Source: Ditylenchus dipsaci (Eukaryota; Nematoda; Chromadorea; Rhabditida; Anguinidae). From it: a DNA stretch of 64,000 nucleotides. The DNA is taken from the NCBI GenBank assembly GCA_004194705.1, contig SADC01000081.1:186001-250000 (forward strand), written 5' to 3'. A program made the translations under genes and the position numbers. A model generated the notes under the pieces. It ran no database searches, had not been told where the DNA came from, and saw nothing but the letters and a program-made list of their open reading frames with translations. Positions within the stretch are counted from its first letter, which is position 1; the number at the start of each line of letters is the position of its first letter. Shown here one piece after another: positions 10,901 to 19,672 of the stretch.

Positions 10901-13900
10901 ACGTCTAAAAAAGTCGGTAAATGTAGTAATTTCATAAGTTTTCGAAAGAAGTCCATAGATCACGAGTCATGTTTTAACTCTCATGGCTCATGTTTAATGT
11001 CTTATATGTCATTAATTGCATGTGTGTGGCTCATTCATCATGGTTCAAGTTTCTTTAAATATTTCATATCTCTTGGCTTATATTTATATATCGTATGCTT
11101 ATGTATTCATAGACTTTTTAAAGACCACAGACTACTGTTATAAAACCCGCAAGAGAAAAAGACGTTTTTGTGAATCCCACCACAGGACACTAAACGAGCG
11201 CTTTTGTGATGTTAGCAAGAAGAAAAAAGATGCCATGTCATGTATAGTTTCTGATTTTTTTAAATCGTCTAAGTATCTGAATGAGATTCCGTATCAATGA
11301 TCGAGCGGTGAATTAAAGCCTTTCTTGATTTTCAAAAGAATGTGTATATTTTATCCAAGTAGAAAAAGAAACGAAAAAAAGAAAAAATGATTCGGAAACA
11401 TCAGCGTAAATAAATCGAAAACTACGCAATTTTTTGCGAAACGAAATCAAAATATCAGCGGAAAATAAAACCCGCCCGCAGGGCGGGCAAAAACTAGTTT
11501 CTAATATTTTAGAATTTGTGTGGGATATCTTGGATATCCACCTGTATTGGCGTAGCCAGGGGGGGCAGGTGTGAAAAAAGTTATGGCCATTTCAAAATAG
11601 GGAATATCTTGTAACACCCTGTATACCTGTCTGGTGACAGCGATGTTCTGTCGGTTGCATTGATTAGTCTCTGCAGATCACACGCCTTCTTCTCTCGCTC
11701 CTTTCGCTTCAATTCAATCCTCTTGAGTGCTATTTTCAGATCCTCTTCTTCTTTTGCCTGAACTATGCATTAATTCCAAAAACACTAGAACTACAACTAG
11801 TTTGCCCACCTCCTCCTCAGTCCTGTCCCACAACTTGACCAACTGCTCTTTACGCCTCTTTTCGTGCTCCACATCATAGGAGTAGCTGGGTTGGTCGTTG
11901 TCCTTGATGCCTCTGACCATTTTCAGCTCATTCATCACTGTGAAGTAGCGCTCTTTTAGGTCTTCCATGCCTTTTTGGATTTGAACTTTTCCCTGTCAAA
12001 GCGGTCGTTCACTACCACCCATCTGAAATTAAAAATGGGTATGGAGAGCAAATTACATTTGTCACTATAGTGACAAATGTCGCCAGATATTTGTCACTTG
12101 TTCGTTAACTGTATGCAACAAAAATGACGTACAGTCGAGTCTCGATATAACGCGACCATTCGGAACCGGCTTAATGTTTCGTTATATCGTTATATCGCTA
12201 GTCCCGTTATATCAAGGGTCTAGTTAAAAGGGCCGGAGTATAGAATCCCCCACTGGCCCGAAAACTGGTTTAAACCTCGTTTTTACGCGATTTGTCCACT
12301 TTTACGTATAGGAAATATGAAAAAACGATTGGGAAAGCACTTTCCAGAAAAAAAATTATTGACCAAAAATCGACCTTTTGGCCGTTCTGGAGGGTACTCA
12401 AATACCTATTTGGTGGTTTTTACCCTGTTTTGGTCACTGGAGCTGGGCAAAAAGAGTCTCTATATACATTTTGATCAAGAGTCTTGCTCGGAATCATAGA
12501 ACACTTATTAAAAACAGTCAATAGAGAAATAAATCGCTGGTCCCCGCCTTAATTGCAGTGTAACGCGCTGGTACGCCCCTTTAATTTTTTTTGTCATTTT
12601 TCTTTACTAAAAAGAGGTTGGATTGACTATCGGGGTCGCGTTATATCCAGGTCCAACTGTGTACAGTTAACAAAAATGGACAAATGTCTGGTTGCTGAAT
12701 ATTCATCTTATTTTAAAAAGCCATAATTGTTGGCCTTCGCCGTGACTTTTAGCAGCAAAAAAAATTATTTTTGCGTCGAAGTTTACCTGTTGTCGAACTG
12801 GCGACAAAGGTCTAGGAGATGCTGGGTCTCGGCCTTGGACCATCTGGTATCTTGCAGGTAGTCCTCATATTCGCCATCCGTGAACATTAAAAATGGGGTT
12901 TGCTGTAAATGGTGGTTCACATATACTGGACAATCATAAAAGAGGTTGGATCGACTTACCTTGTTGAACCTGGCAAAAGGATAGACTTTGTCTGGGTTTT
13001 CGCCTACCCTCTCCCAATGCTTCAACTGCAGGTTGTCTGTTCTGGCGGGATTGGTGAATGGACGCCATTCCACTTCCTCACTTGTCTTCTGCCAAACTGA
13101 ATATTGTTGGTTTTTAACCACAAATTTAAATTTTGTGGAATTTGAGAAGGACTAAAAAAGCGTACGGTTGTCTTTTTTTGGGGTATATACGTTTCCACGA
13201 AAAAGTTGCATTTGCAACTTTTTCGTGGAAACGTATAACGCCAAGTTCATAGATGCCAATTCAAAAATTTACCGCATTCAAACATTTTTTAATAACCGTT
13301 ATAAAAAAAGAAATTCACATTACTTGTTGTAACATTCTTCTTTGTAACAGCTTTAGTTTGTCAATTAGTTAGCCGTAACGTTTTTTGTCTAACATCGTTT
13401 GTTTGTTATCCGTTATGTTACTAGATGAAATACAATTGCGGAAGCGCTGATGTTGTCGATGCTCTTCAAAAAGTCAATAACTCCTCATCAGGATTGACCC
13501 GAAACGCCCCCGCCGAAAAACCCGCGGCCGAAACGCATTAGTGATTTAATGATCCGAGAGTGATTCGTTAATTGAATTTATGCTAAAAGTATATATTTGG
13601 GGCATGGTTCTCAAAATATACAAGATATACAAAATCTATACAAAATTTTGCTGATCCTCTTTCGTCTTTTTATCTTCACTTTTGTCGAAAACTTTTTTCA
13701 CAGTAAAAAGTAAAGTTGTGCAAGTGATCCAGCTACACAAATTTACTTTTTACCATCAAAAGAGTTTTGACAAAAGTGAGGATTAAAAAACGAAAGAAGA
13801 TTGGCAAAATTTTGACTGCCCTGCAACCGGATACAATTGTAACCGGATACAGCAACCCGATACAATTTTTTGTCTAAAGTACAAAAAGTATGTTTTAAAC

Positions 13901-15670
13901 CACACGTTTGAGCCCGTCCTAACGTGTGCTGGCCTACCCTAAGCCTAAGGGCGTAAAAATTCGAGAAATCGAAAAACGTTGAAAAAAATCAGCAGGGGGA
14001 CCAAGGCAAAAATTGTCACTGTATCCGGTTACAATTTGTATCCGGTTGCTGTTTTACCAAAATTTTGTATATCTTGTATACCGTATGACCTCTATTATTT
14101 CCCCATGGGGGATTAATTTTCAAACCCTTGAAAATCTGAAAAATTTTAAGTCAATCTCAAAATTTTTGGGTGAAGATCCTAAATCGAAAAAGCGGAATCG
14201 GTAGAGCTTGTAAGAGTTAAGAAAATGCAAAAAAAATCAGATCATTTCCTCTGCGCTGAGATATATACTGTAGGTACTCAAAGTCAGGGGCGGGAGATTT
14301 ATAGAGGGTGGTGGATTGATAGAGGTTACACGGTATCTATACAAATTTGTATATTTCGAGAACCATTTTTGGGGTCTTTCGGCCGGAGGCGTTTTGTCCT
14401 GATCCCCTCCTCATCACTATAATCATTCATTTAGATGCTCATATCGCAAAATGAAGATGTGCTAACACTACCAATCAAATTCTCGTTTGAGAATTTTGAA
14501 GTCATTTTGGATGTTTAAAATATGCACTTTCAGTTACCCGTACTACCTTTGTTTGCCTTACCGTAATAAAATAACTTTTTTTATGGTTTTAATGAAATGA
14601 ATATATGGTTATCAATATCAAGAGTTGAAAATCTGATGAATAATGAGATAAATTTTTAAATTGGTGCCTATAAACTTGGCGTTATACGTTTCCACGAAAA
14701 AGTTGCAAATGCAACTTTTTCGTGGAAACGTATACGCACCCTTTTTTTATATTAAATACTATCCTGCTGACCCTATGCTTTTATCAATAATTAAAATCAA
14801 AATTCGCTGGCTTTGAAATGGCTATAGCTTTTTCATATGGCGTTTTAGAAATTCTGTCTTTGCTGATTGATTTTTCACATCGAAAATATTTTTAGTGTAT
14901 CATGTCAAAAACACGATTTTTAGTCAGTCCCTCTGTGGTCTGGGTATGAACCATACCGTATGGTGTGGGGATGCCTTCTGGATGGGCAAGGGAAACCCAC
15001 AGAGGGGATAAAGCGAAAATCGTGTTTTTGACATTATGCACCAAAAATATAATCGGTGAGAAAAATGGGTTGGCGAAAAAAGATGAAAAAAGCTTGGAAA
15101 CACCTTTCATAACACAGTCGAATCTCGCTAAGCACCCATTTCAATTAGTGGCTACCCTCACTAAGCGGTTATGCTGATTCAAATTTGGTTGGGTTCCCAC
15201 CCGCTAGTCTGACAGATTGTTGCCATATTTTTTACCAATAAAGCCCCAGGGATTCGATTTTTCTACCATCTAAAATCGGATATTTTTTGAGTGATCGCGA
15301 AATATTCAAAAACCAGTGTAAAAATAGAGGAGTCGTCCAGAAAATATTGTCATTGCCATCTTTATTTTAAAACGTAGTTACCTGTATTTTGGCGTTAGTG
15401 TATCCCTTTTTGGTGGCACTAGGCGCTAAGGTGTGGATAGTGTACTGCTGATTCCCCGAGTTGACCAGCAGATTGAACAGTTCACGATGCATACCATCTG
15501 GACGCTTTATCTCCACTTTTTTAATGGTCTGCAAATATGCATAGAGCTACTTGAAATAAAACCAAAAAAAGTAAAATCTACTTTTGAGGAGCTGGGCTTT
15601 TGATATTGTTGATGGCATTTGTTTGGTCAGCAGCACCGAGGATATCATGAGAATCCCGCGTAAAAGACAT
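4905..15670 (-). CDS. DMAP1: DMAP1 (DNMT1-associated protein 1; NuA4/SRCAP subunit), frame-broken
   Basis: In animals DMAP1 (Swc4/Eaf2 in yeast) is a nuclear subunit of the TIP60/NuA4 and SRCAP chromatin complexes. Exons from the start: 15670-15582 (begins [16 protein letters not shown]), 15528-15382 ([13 protein letters not shown]), 13088-12960 ([20 protein letters not shown]), 12902-12787 ([18 protein letters not shown], the SANT region), 12022-11810 ([17 protein letters not shown]), 11757-11627 ([16 protein letters not shown]), about 5548-5471, 5422-5132 ([30 protein letters not shown]) and 5074-4905. Order and content follow human DMAP1 throughout. Splice phases agree at several junctions (Q|KTSEE, NK|QTP, R|WVVV, EEE|AKEEE). 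Single-base frame breaks lie near 11975, 5275 and 5190; the first junction is also out of phase. The last residues are not identified. The largest intron carries a hAT transposon and a plus-strand gene. Confidence 0.93.
5567..6103. other. DMAP1 intron, no gene or clear element
   Basis: AT-rich intronic sequence between the last-but-two DMAP1 exon and the foldback at 6104. I saw no long open frame with protein resemblance and no convincing terminal repeats. Confidence 0.4.
6104..6220. repeat. Small foldback carrying the TGGTCC(C)CC motif
   Basis: The inverted arms run from AATGTCAAAAATACGATTTT to AAAATCGTGTTTTTGACATT. Each arm contains a GGTCC-rich word followed by TGTGGT. Relatives are at 14900-15035 (two arms) and 20505 (one arm). 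Confidence 0.75.
6225..6545 (+). repeat. Left satellite-like arm of the hAT element
   Basis: Tandem copies of CTCAAACTCAAACTTTTGT and TTTGAGTTTGACTTTAGCT alternate in both orientations, so the arm is internally self-complementary. The matching right arm is at 8389-8726. Confidence 0.85.
6714..8295 (-). CDS. hAT-family transposase with N-terminal BED zinc finger
   Basis: Predicted DNA-binding and cut-and-paste transposase of the surrounding element. It starts at 8295, directly after TTTAG. The first exon (8295-8158) gives [15 protein letters not shown] and CNQCQQ. The second (from 8111) completes the BED finger with [10 protein letters not shown] (Cys2-His2). About 7801-7553 holds [13 protein letters not shown], the usual hAT catalytic-core motif. 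About 7430-7250 has [14 protein letters not shown]. About 7190-6960 ends DPLKWWANL. The last exon (about 6887-6714) has the hAT dimerisation signature [19 protein letters not shown] and ends at TAA 6714-6716, followed at once by AATAAA. All the expected hAT blocks are in order. Exact joins between the middle exons are not resolved, and small frame breaks are possible (for example near 7390). Confidence 0.85.
8389..8726 (-). repeat. Right satellite-like arm of the hAT element
   Basis: Inverted partner of 6225-6545, with alternating CAAACTCAAACAAAAGTTTG and GAGTTTAGCTTAAGT units. The self-complementary arrangement would fold on its own as well as pair with the left arm. Confidence 0.85.
8838..9020 (+). 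repeat. Tandem array around the palindrome GTCGCGCGAC
   Basis: Five spaced copies of TGTCGCGCGACAAAAACGG (about 8851, 8910, 8930, 8961, and a weaker one at 8996). The core is a perfect CpG-rich palindrome, unusual in this AT-rich setting. No coding potential seen. Confidence 0.75.
9295..11300 (+). CDS. Candidate gene with repeated 26-residue exon modules, inside DMAP1 intron
   Basis: Function not recognised. A first exon (9295-9350) starts at ATG directly after TTCTCAG and reads [16 protein letters not shown]. It is followed by a tandem array of exon-like modules ending KPEWWSSK (separate entry). Later exons are firmer: 10838-10916 ([19 protein letters not shown]) joins in correct phase to 11131-11300 ([15 protein letters not shown] ... 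[12 protein letters not shown], stop at 11298). A middle open stretch, about 10620-10780, may be another exon. The C-terminal part is Lys/Arg- and Cys-containing, with no known domain that I recognise. The gene lies opposite to its host DMAP1. Several modules have lost frame or acceptor, so part of the array may be decayed. Confidence 0.5.
9407..10525 (+). repeat. Tandem array of about nine 130-bp exon+intron-like modules
   Basis: Module starts: 9407, 9537, 9666, 9796, 9924, 10055, 10187, 10319 and 10448 (period 128-132). Each has an exon-like part (78, 78, 77, 77, 78, 79, 79 and 77 nt, the last one longer) ending CCAAG or similar before GTAATG/GTACTG/GTAGTG. An intron-like part of about 52 nt then ends TTTTGTGTTTAG before TCTTCGTC. 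In the 78-nt modules all 26 codons are open, for example [10 protein letters not shown] followed by [10 protein letters not shown] acceptors are kept before the modules at 9537, 9666, 9796, 10319 and 10448, and are lost before 9407, 9924, 10055 and 10187. Length changes sit in short A or G runs. Confidence 0.85.
11301..11626. other. DMAP1 intron, no gene seen
   Basis: AT-rich sequence, with a short CCCGCCCGCAGGGCGGGC palindrome near 11470 and GGCGTAGCCAGGGGGGG near 11550. I can assign neither. Confidence 0.4.
12132..12659. mobile_element. Pogo-like TA element, CTCGATATAACGCG phrase
   Basis: The left end is TA then CAGTCGAGTCTCGATATAACG. The right end inverts it (CGTTATATCCAGGTCCAACTG), with an imperfect flank. 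Internal phrases such as GTTATATCG repeat the subterminal word near 12180-12215. It lies in the DMAP1 intron between exons at 12022 and 12787 and encodes nothing. Confidence 0.75.
13603..13821. repeat. Foldback element
   Basis: The arm around GATCCTCTTTCGTCTTTTTATC pairs with the complement near 13780-13815 (GAGGATTAAAAAACGAAAGA). A TATACAAAATTTTG word at its left edge recurs inverted near 14057-14078, implying that the neighbouring 13823-14049 element split it. Confidence 0.6.
13823..14049. mobile_element. MITE with repeated CCGGATACAA phrase
   Basis: Ends GCAACCGGATACAATTGTAA and TTACAATTTGTATCCGGTTGC. The phrase CCGGATACA recurs two to three times in each arm, and the interior carries a CAGGGGGACCAAGGC word at about 13992. 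No coding potential. Confidence 0.75.
14081..14333. mobile_element. TA-flanked MITE of the CCGTA family
   Basis: The left end is TA then CCGTATGACCTCTATTATT. The right end is GATAGAGGTTACACGG then TA. A close relative ends at about 22836. No coding potential. Confidence 0.75.
14900..15035. repeat. Foldback, ATGTCAAAAACACGATTTT family
   Basis: Arms ATGTCAAAAACACGATTTT and AAAATCGTGTTTTTGACAT enclose a CCCTCTGTGGT word and its inverse. It matches the element at 6104-6220. Confidence 0.75.
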
Positions 15671-15680
15671 ACTTAAAGTT

Positions 15681-15920
15681 TTTAAAGGGCCTGACCTCTT
15701 CCTACTCGGTGGTCCCCGCCAATTCAAAAATTTTCCCTTGATCATTGGACTTCTGTACGGATTTTTCCGCCACGTTTCTAACAAAACTAGGCCTGAAATC
15801 AAATTTTAGGCTTAGTTTTATTAAAACCTAGCGGAAAAATCCGTACAGAAGTCCAATGATCAAGGGAAAATTTTTGAATTGGCGGGGACCACCGAGTAGG
15901 AAGAGGTCAGGCCCTTTAAA
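15681..15920. repeat. Near-perfect foldback directly upstream of the DMAP1 start
   Basis: Two arms of about 110 bp, from TTTAAAGGGCCTGACCTC to GAGGTCAGGCCCTTTAAA, are almost identical, so insertion is recent. Its edge is 11 bases from the DMAP1 ATG, so it must lie in the promoter, leader or an upstream intron. Part of the arm (ATCCGTACAGAAG) recurs near 20680 and 28490. Confidence 0.85.
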
Positions 15921-16835
15921 GAAATTAAAATAGGAAGATCAAGATGAATACAAATAGTTTGTAGAGGTGAAAAGTGAGAAAAAAACTGTTATGAACTAAA
16001 CATTGACAGCATACCAAGTGCACCTTCCTCCAAAGAGTATTAAAATCGAGGGGTATGAGTTAGGGATGTTGCGCTTATTATTATAACTTTTTTTTGTAAT
16101 AATACCGAGGGTCTTTTGCCGCGAAGCGGCAAAAGACCAGCACACTCCACATTGCAAGGAAATTGGGGTTTTCTGAATATGCATCACCCTGTTATACGGC
16201 TAGAGAACTCATACTCTTTGGAGGGGAGGGTTGACTTGGGCTTTCACGCAAGAACGCGTTTATAAGTTGGATAATTATTATAAGATAAGATGGCTGTACA
16301 ACTATATTCGATCCCGAAATGGACCCTTTTATGCCTGAAAAGACTCTGTTCCTGCCCCAAATTTGAGAAACCCTTTGTTTTCAGTGATTTTCTAACAATA
16401 ATGTATTTTTAAAATAATCTTGTTGCTCTGGATCTTAGATTTCTAACAAGGTATTGACTGACTTAGGAAGTTTTTTAGAAGTTAGAAGAATAATTGCCGC
16501 AATAATTGCCTTTAATTGCCGCCCCCCCTGACTTCAAGTGGTCGAGAAGAGAAGTTAGAAGTTCGATGATTAGGAAATTTTTTTGAATTCCCGGGCACCA
16601 CCTCTTATTAGCGTGGGCATACCCCTTTAACCCTTGAATGTGCACAATATGATGCAGCTGATTTTTCCAAAAACAAATTACATATTTGATTACAAGTCAA
16701 ATATGAAATCCAAAAACACCAAAATTTGACTTGAAAGTGCCGTGTTTGGGTGTCCTATAATTCGGTAGATAGAATTTCACAAGATAAAAGCGGTAATAAA
16801 GGCGGTACTGGTGCATCTTTACCGTCTTTACTTTA

Positions 16836-17038
16836 CAGTCGAACCTCTTTATAGTGACACCCCTGGGGACCGACCCTAGGTGTCACTATATCCAGGTGTC
16901 ACTATATCGGGGTGTCACTATATCCTATTTAGTTTCTTTGTCGGCCAACCAAATCGGGCCCGGGTGTCACTATATCAAGGGTGTCACTATATCAAGGGTG
17001 TCACTATATCGGGGTGTCACTATAAAGAGGTTCGACTG
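16836..17038. mobile_element. Pogo-like TA element, GTGTCACTATA phrase
   Basis: TA then CAGTCGAACCTCTTTATAG at the left, CTATAAAGAGGTTCGACTG then TA at the right. The subterminal phrase GGTGTCACTATAT is repeated about six times through the body. Non-coding. Confidence 0.88.
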
Positions 17039-17147
17039 TACAGCGATCGAGGTATTCCTCGATCGCTGTAACTTTTTATACTTTTTCATATAAATTGAAA
17101 ACCTTTTAATGTAGAAGAAAGATAGTTTCTAAGCTACTGTTTGCTAT

Positions 17148-17572
17148 AGCTCCATTCATACTCCCGCGGGACACGGGACAATTTTTCAAACACGTTTTTG
17201 TCTCTATCTCGGCTCCCAGCCATCATTTTTCACTACTTTTAATAGATCTACAAGGCAACAGACCATGCTCTACAACATAGGGATAACAGATTTGCTATGA
17301 TCAGTATCGAAAACGGTTTTTAGGCTGTCCGCAGGTCAATGTCCCACGGTACAAATATAGGAATTTGTCCCACGAGACATTGACCTGCGGGACAGCCTAA
17401 AAACCGTTTTCGATACTGATCATGGCAAATCTGTTATCCCTATGTTGTAGAGCATGGTCTGTTGCCTTGTAAATCTATTAAAAGTAGTGAAAAATGATGG
17501 CTGGGAGCCGAGATAGAGACAAAAACGTGTTTGAAAAATTGTGCCGTGTCGCGCGGGAGTATGAATGGAGCT
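17148..17572. repeat. Long foldback, arms about 200 bp
   Basis: From AGCTCCATTCATACTCCCGC to its inverse at the right edge, the arms are nearly identical and close on a loop near 17350-17365. It would form one strong hairpin if transcribed. It lies about 350 bases upstream of the CCDC86 start. No open frame with protein resemblance. Confidence 0.85.
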
Positions 17573-17919
17573 TATAAAAACATAAAAAGGAAACTGGAAA
17601 AAATCATCTCTGGTCACAAAAGAAGTTCAAAACAGTCGATGTCGAGTCGAGAGAAATTTTCTTTGGTCGACATTGTCGACCAAGGAATATGACCATAGCC
17701 TTAAAAATTATTCTCAAAATATTTTTTGAAAAATATCAATTTTGCATGAAGCTCAGCCTCAGTTATAACCGGGTATTTGAACTCCAGTTTCCCAAATCAT
17801 TTAACAACAAATGTCTGTTGCTTTTATATGCACATGGTTCTGTTTTTAATGCCTGAATCGCGTAGTCCTGTTCCAATAATAAGATCTCTTAATTTTCAGA
17901 CTTGTTCATCCCTTCTGAA

Positions 17920-19672
17920 ATGGAACCTGCTGAGCAAAGCGAAGTGATGGAAGTCGATAAGCAAACTCTTTCGACTGCCTTTGATGCCACATCGAAGCGA
18001 GGACTGCCAAAATCTGGGAGATGGTGGAAGAATGAGCACAAGAAAAGGTTTGTTATTATTTTTCAGTGTGGATCGATACCGTATTCACTCTATTGATCGC
18101 CCACCCTCTAATAAACGCCCACCCTCGCTTCTTTGACTAGGATTTTAGATTTAAGGCCATTTTTTGATTTACAATTTCAAGATTTTTGAGCAGTTGAAAA
18201 TTAATCGTCCATGGGCGATTAATAGAGTCAATACGGTAGTAGTGATCGTTATAAAAATATGTCTATAGCTTGGTGTAGCATGTTGTAAATTAGCTGAAGT
18301 TGTAGCGAAGACCGACTTGCACGGCATTGTTATCCATGAATAATTTTGGCTGAATTCTGGGGCACACACACATCAGTCGATTCTGAAACACCCGCCCCAT
18401 AAAATTGCCTTGGTGAGCATTTTGAATTTGGCCGTTTTTATAATTTTATTTGCCTTTTTGCTTAACTTTGCAGTTAAAAATATTTCTAAGAAAATCAGCT
18501 TAGGGGTCCAAAGTTGTTGACGTGGGTATTTCTGAATCGACTGTGTGGCAGGGATATAAAATTTTTATTTTTGGCATCCTACATCCACATCCGGCTAAAA
18601 ACATCCACATCCGACATCCGACCCAAAAATTTTTGGCATGCAACATCCACATCCGGATGTATCTTCCGGCTGTTTTTACAGCCCTGCTGGGTGGGCGCCG
18701 TGATTGTAAAAGCCAAAGCTAAACGCAAAGCTAAAATTGGCTTTAGCTTTTAGCCTTATTTAGGCTTTGACTTTGCGTTTGGATTTTCCAATCACTGGGT
18801 GGGTGATCCAAAATCGCTCCCTAATACCTACTTGCATTATGGGCAGAAACTTTTTCCTTACCTAAAATTTTCTCAAAAATATTGTGGCCACTAAGGACTA
18901 ATGAATGACAGTTAAAAATATTTCTAAGAAAATCAGCTTAGGGGTCCAAAGTTGTTGACGTGGGTATTTCTGAATCGACTGTGTGGCAGGGATATAAATT
19001 TTTATTTTTGGCATCCTACATCCACATCCGGCTAAAAACATCCACATCCGACATCCGACCCAAAAATTTTTGGCATGCAACATCCACATCCGGATGTATC
19101 TTCCGGCTGTTTTTACAGCCCTGCTGGGTGGGCGCCGTGATTGTAAAAGCCAAAGCTAAACGCAAAGCTAAAATTGGCTTTAGCTTTTAGCCTTATTTAG
19201 GCTTTGACTTTGCGTTTGGATTTTCCAATCACTGGGTGGGTGATCCAAAATCGCTCCCTAATACCTACTTGCATTATGGGCAGAAACTTTTTCCTTACCT
19301 AAAATTTTCTCAAAAATATTGTGGCCACTAAGGACTAATGAATGACGATTGTTGGCAGTCTGAAAAAATAATTGTTTTGATTGCAGACATACAGACATAA
19401 TCAGGGTGAAGCCTTTGAAGTCGAGCTGGGCGGTAAAGATGCAGCAGAAGAACACTGGCAAGATGGTCAAAGCCAAGCAAACGGAAATCCGCGAAGCACT
19501 AGCCGAGGAAAAGATCCGCATCAAGGAGGAGCGAAAAGAGCGAGAAGAACGACGCAAAGCCAATGAGAAGAAGGGTGAGGTGGTCCAGGTCATCCGGAAT
19601 ACTGCTAAGCTCAAGAATACCAAAAAGAAGAATTTGAGAAAGGTGGAAATGCGTGACATGAACAAGAAATAA
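17920..19672 (+). CDS. CCDC86: CCDC86/cyclon (yeast Cgr1-like) nucleolar protein
   Basis: Yeast Cgr1 acts in 60S ribosomal subunit assembly, and CCDC86 is a nucleolar and chromosome-periphery protein in animals. Exon 1 is 17920-18047 (MEPAEQSEVMEVDKQ ... LPKSGRWWKNEHKK) and exon 2 is 19387-19672. They join in phase at an Arg codon. The joined reading gives 137 residues, close to yeast Cgr1 and much shorter than vertebrate CCDC86. Recognition rests on the basic PKSGRxWK block, the VKPLKSSW block at the start of exon 2, a highly charged central helix, and the C-terminal EVVQVIRNTAKLKNTKKK. TTTTCAG ends 20 bases before the ATG. The stop is followed immediately by AATAAA. The intron holds a TA MITE and a tandem duplication. 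This is the only multi-exon gene here with no frame break. Confidence 0.93.
18079..18236. mobile_element. TA-flanked CCGTA-family MITE in the CCDC86 intron
   Basis: TA then CCGTATTCACTCTATTGATC at the left, GATTAATAGAGTCAATACGG then TA at the right. The arms carry the CGCCCACCCTCTAATAAACG phrase. It begins about 30 bases after the exon 1 donor. Confidence 0.85.
18549..18686. mobile_element. hAT-type MITE (copy in first duplicate)
   Basis: CAGGGATATAAA ... TTTACAGCCCTG, flanked by CTGTGTGG and CTGGGTGG (7 of 8 match). The interior has ACATCCACATCCG words as in 529-885. Confidence 0.85.
18987..19123. mobile_element. hAT-type MITE (copy in second duplicate)
   Basis: Same element as 18549-18686 with the same flanks, one base shorter. 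It arose by the segmental duplication rather than by a second insertion. Confidence 0.85.

Larger units (their letters stand above)
13186..14734. mobile_element. Element with palindrome-capped inverted termini, filled with other elements
   Basis: Both ends carry the same 52-bp hairpin (13186-13237 and 14683-14734): 25-bp perfect arms TATACGTTTCCACG...AAGTTGCA around a 2-base loop. Inward of each hairpin, the sequences AACGCCAAGTTCATAG and its inverted counterpart (CTATAAACTTGGCGTT) continue the terminal repeat. The interior contains at least three further inverted elements (13603-13821, 13823-14049, 14081-14333). Confidence 0.75.
18471..19345 (+). repeat. Tandem direct duplication of about 437 bp in the CCDC86 intron
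   Basis: 18471-18908 and 18909-19345 are almost identical, differing by a single T/A-run base near 18560/18997 and little else. Each copy contains one hAT-type MITE. Such similarity means a very recent duplication, or possibly an assembly artefact. Confidence 0.9.
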
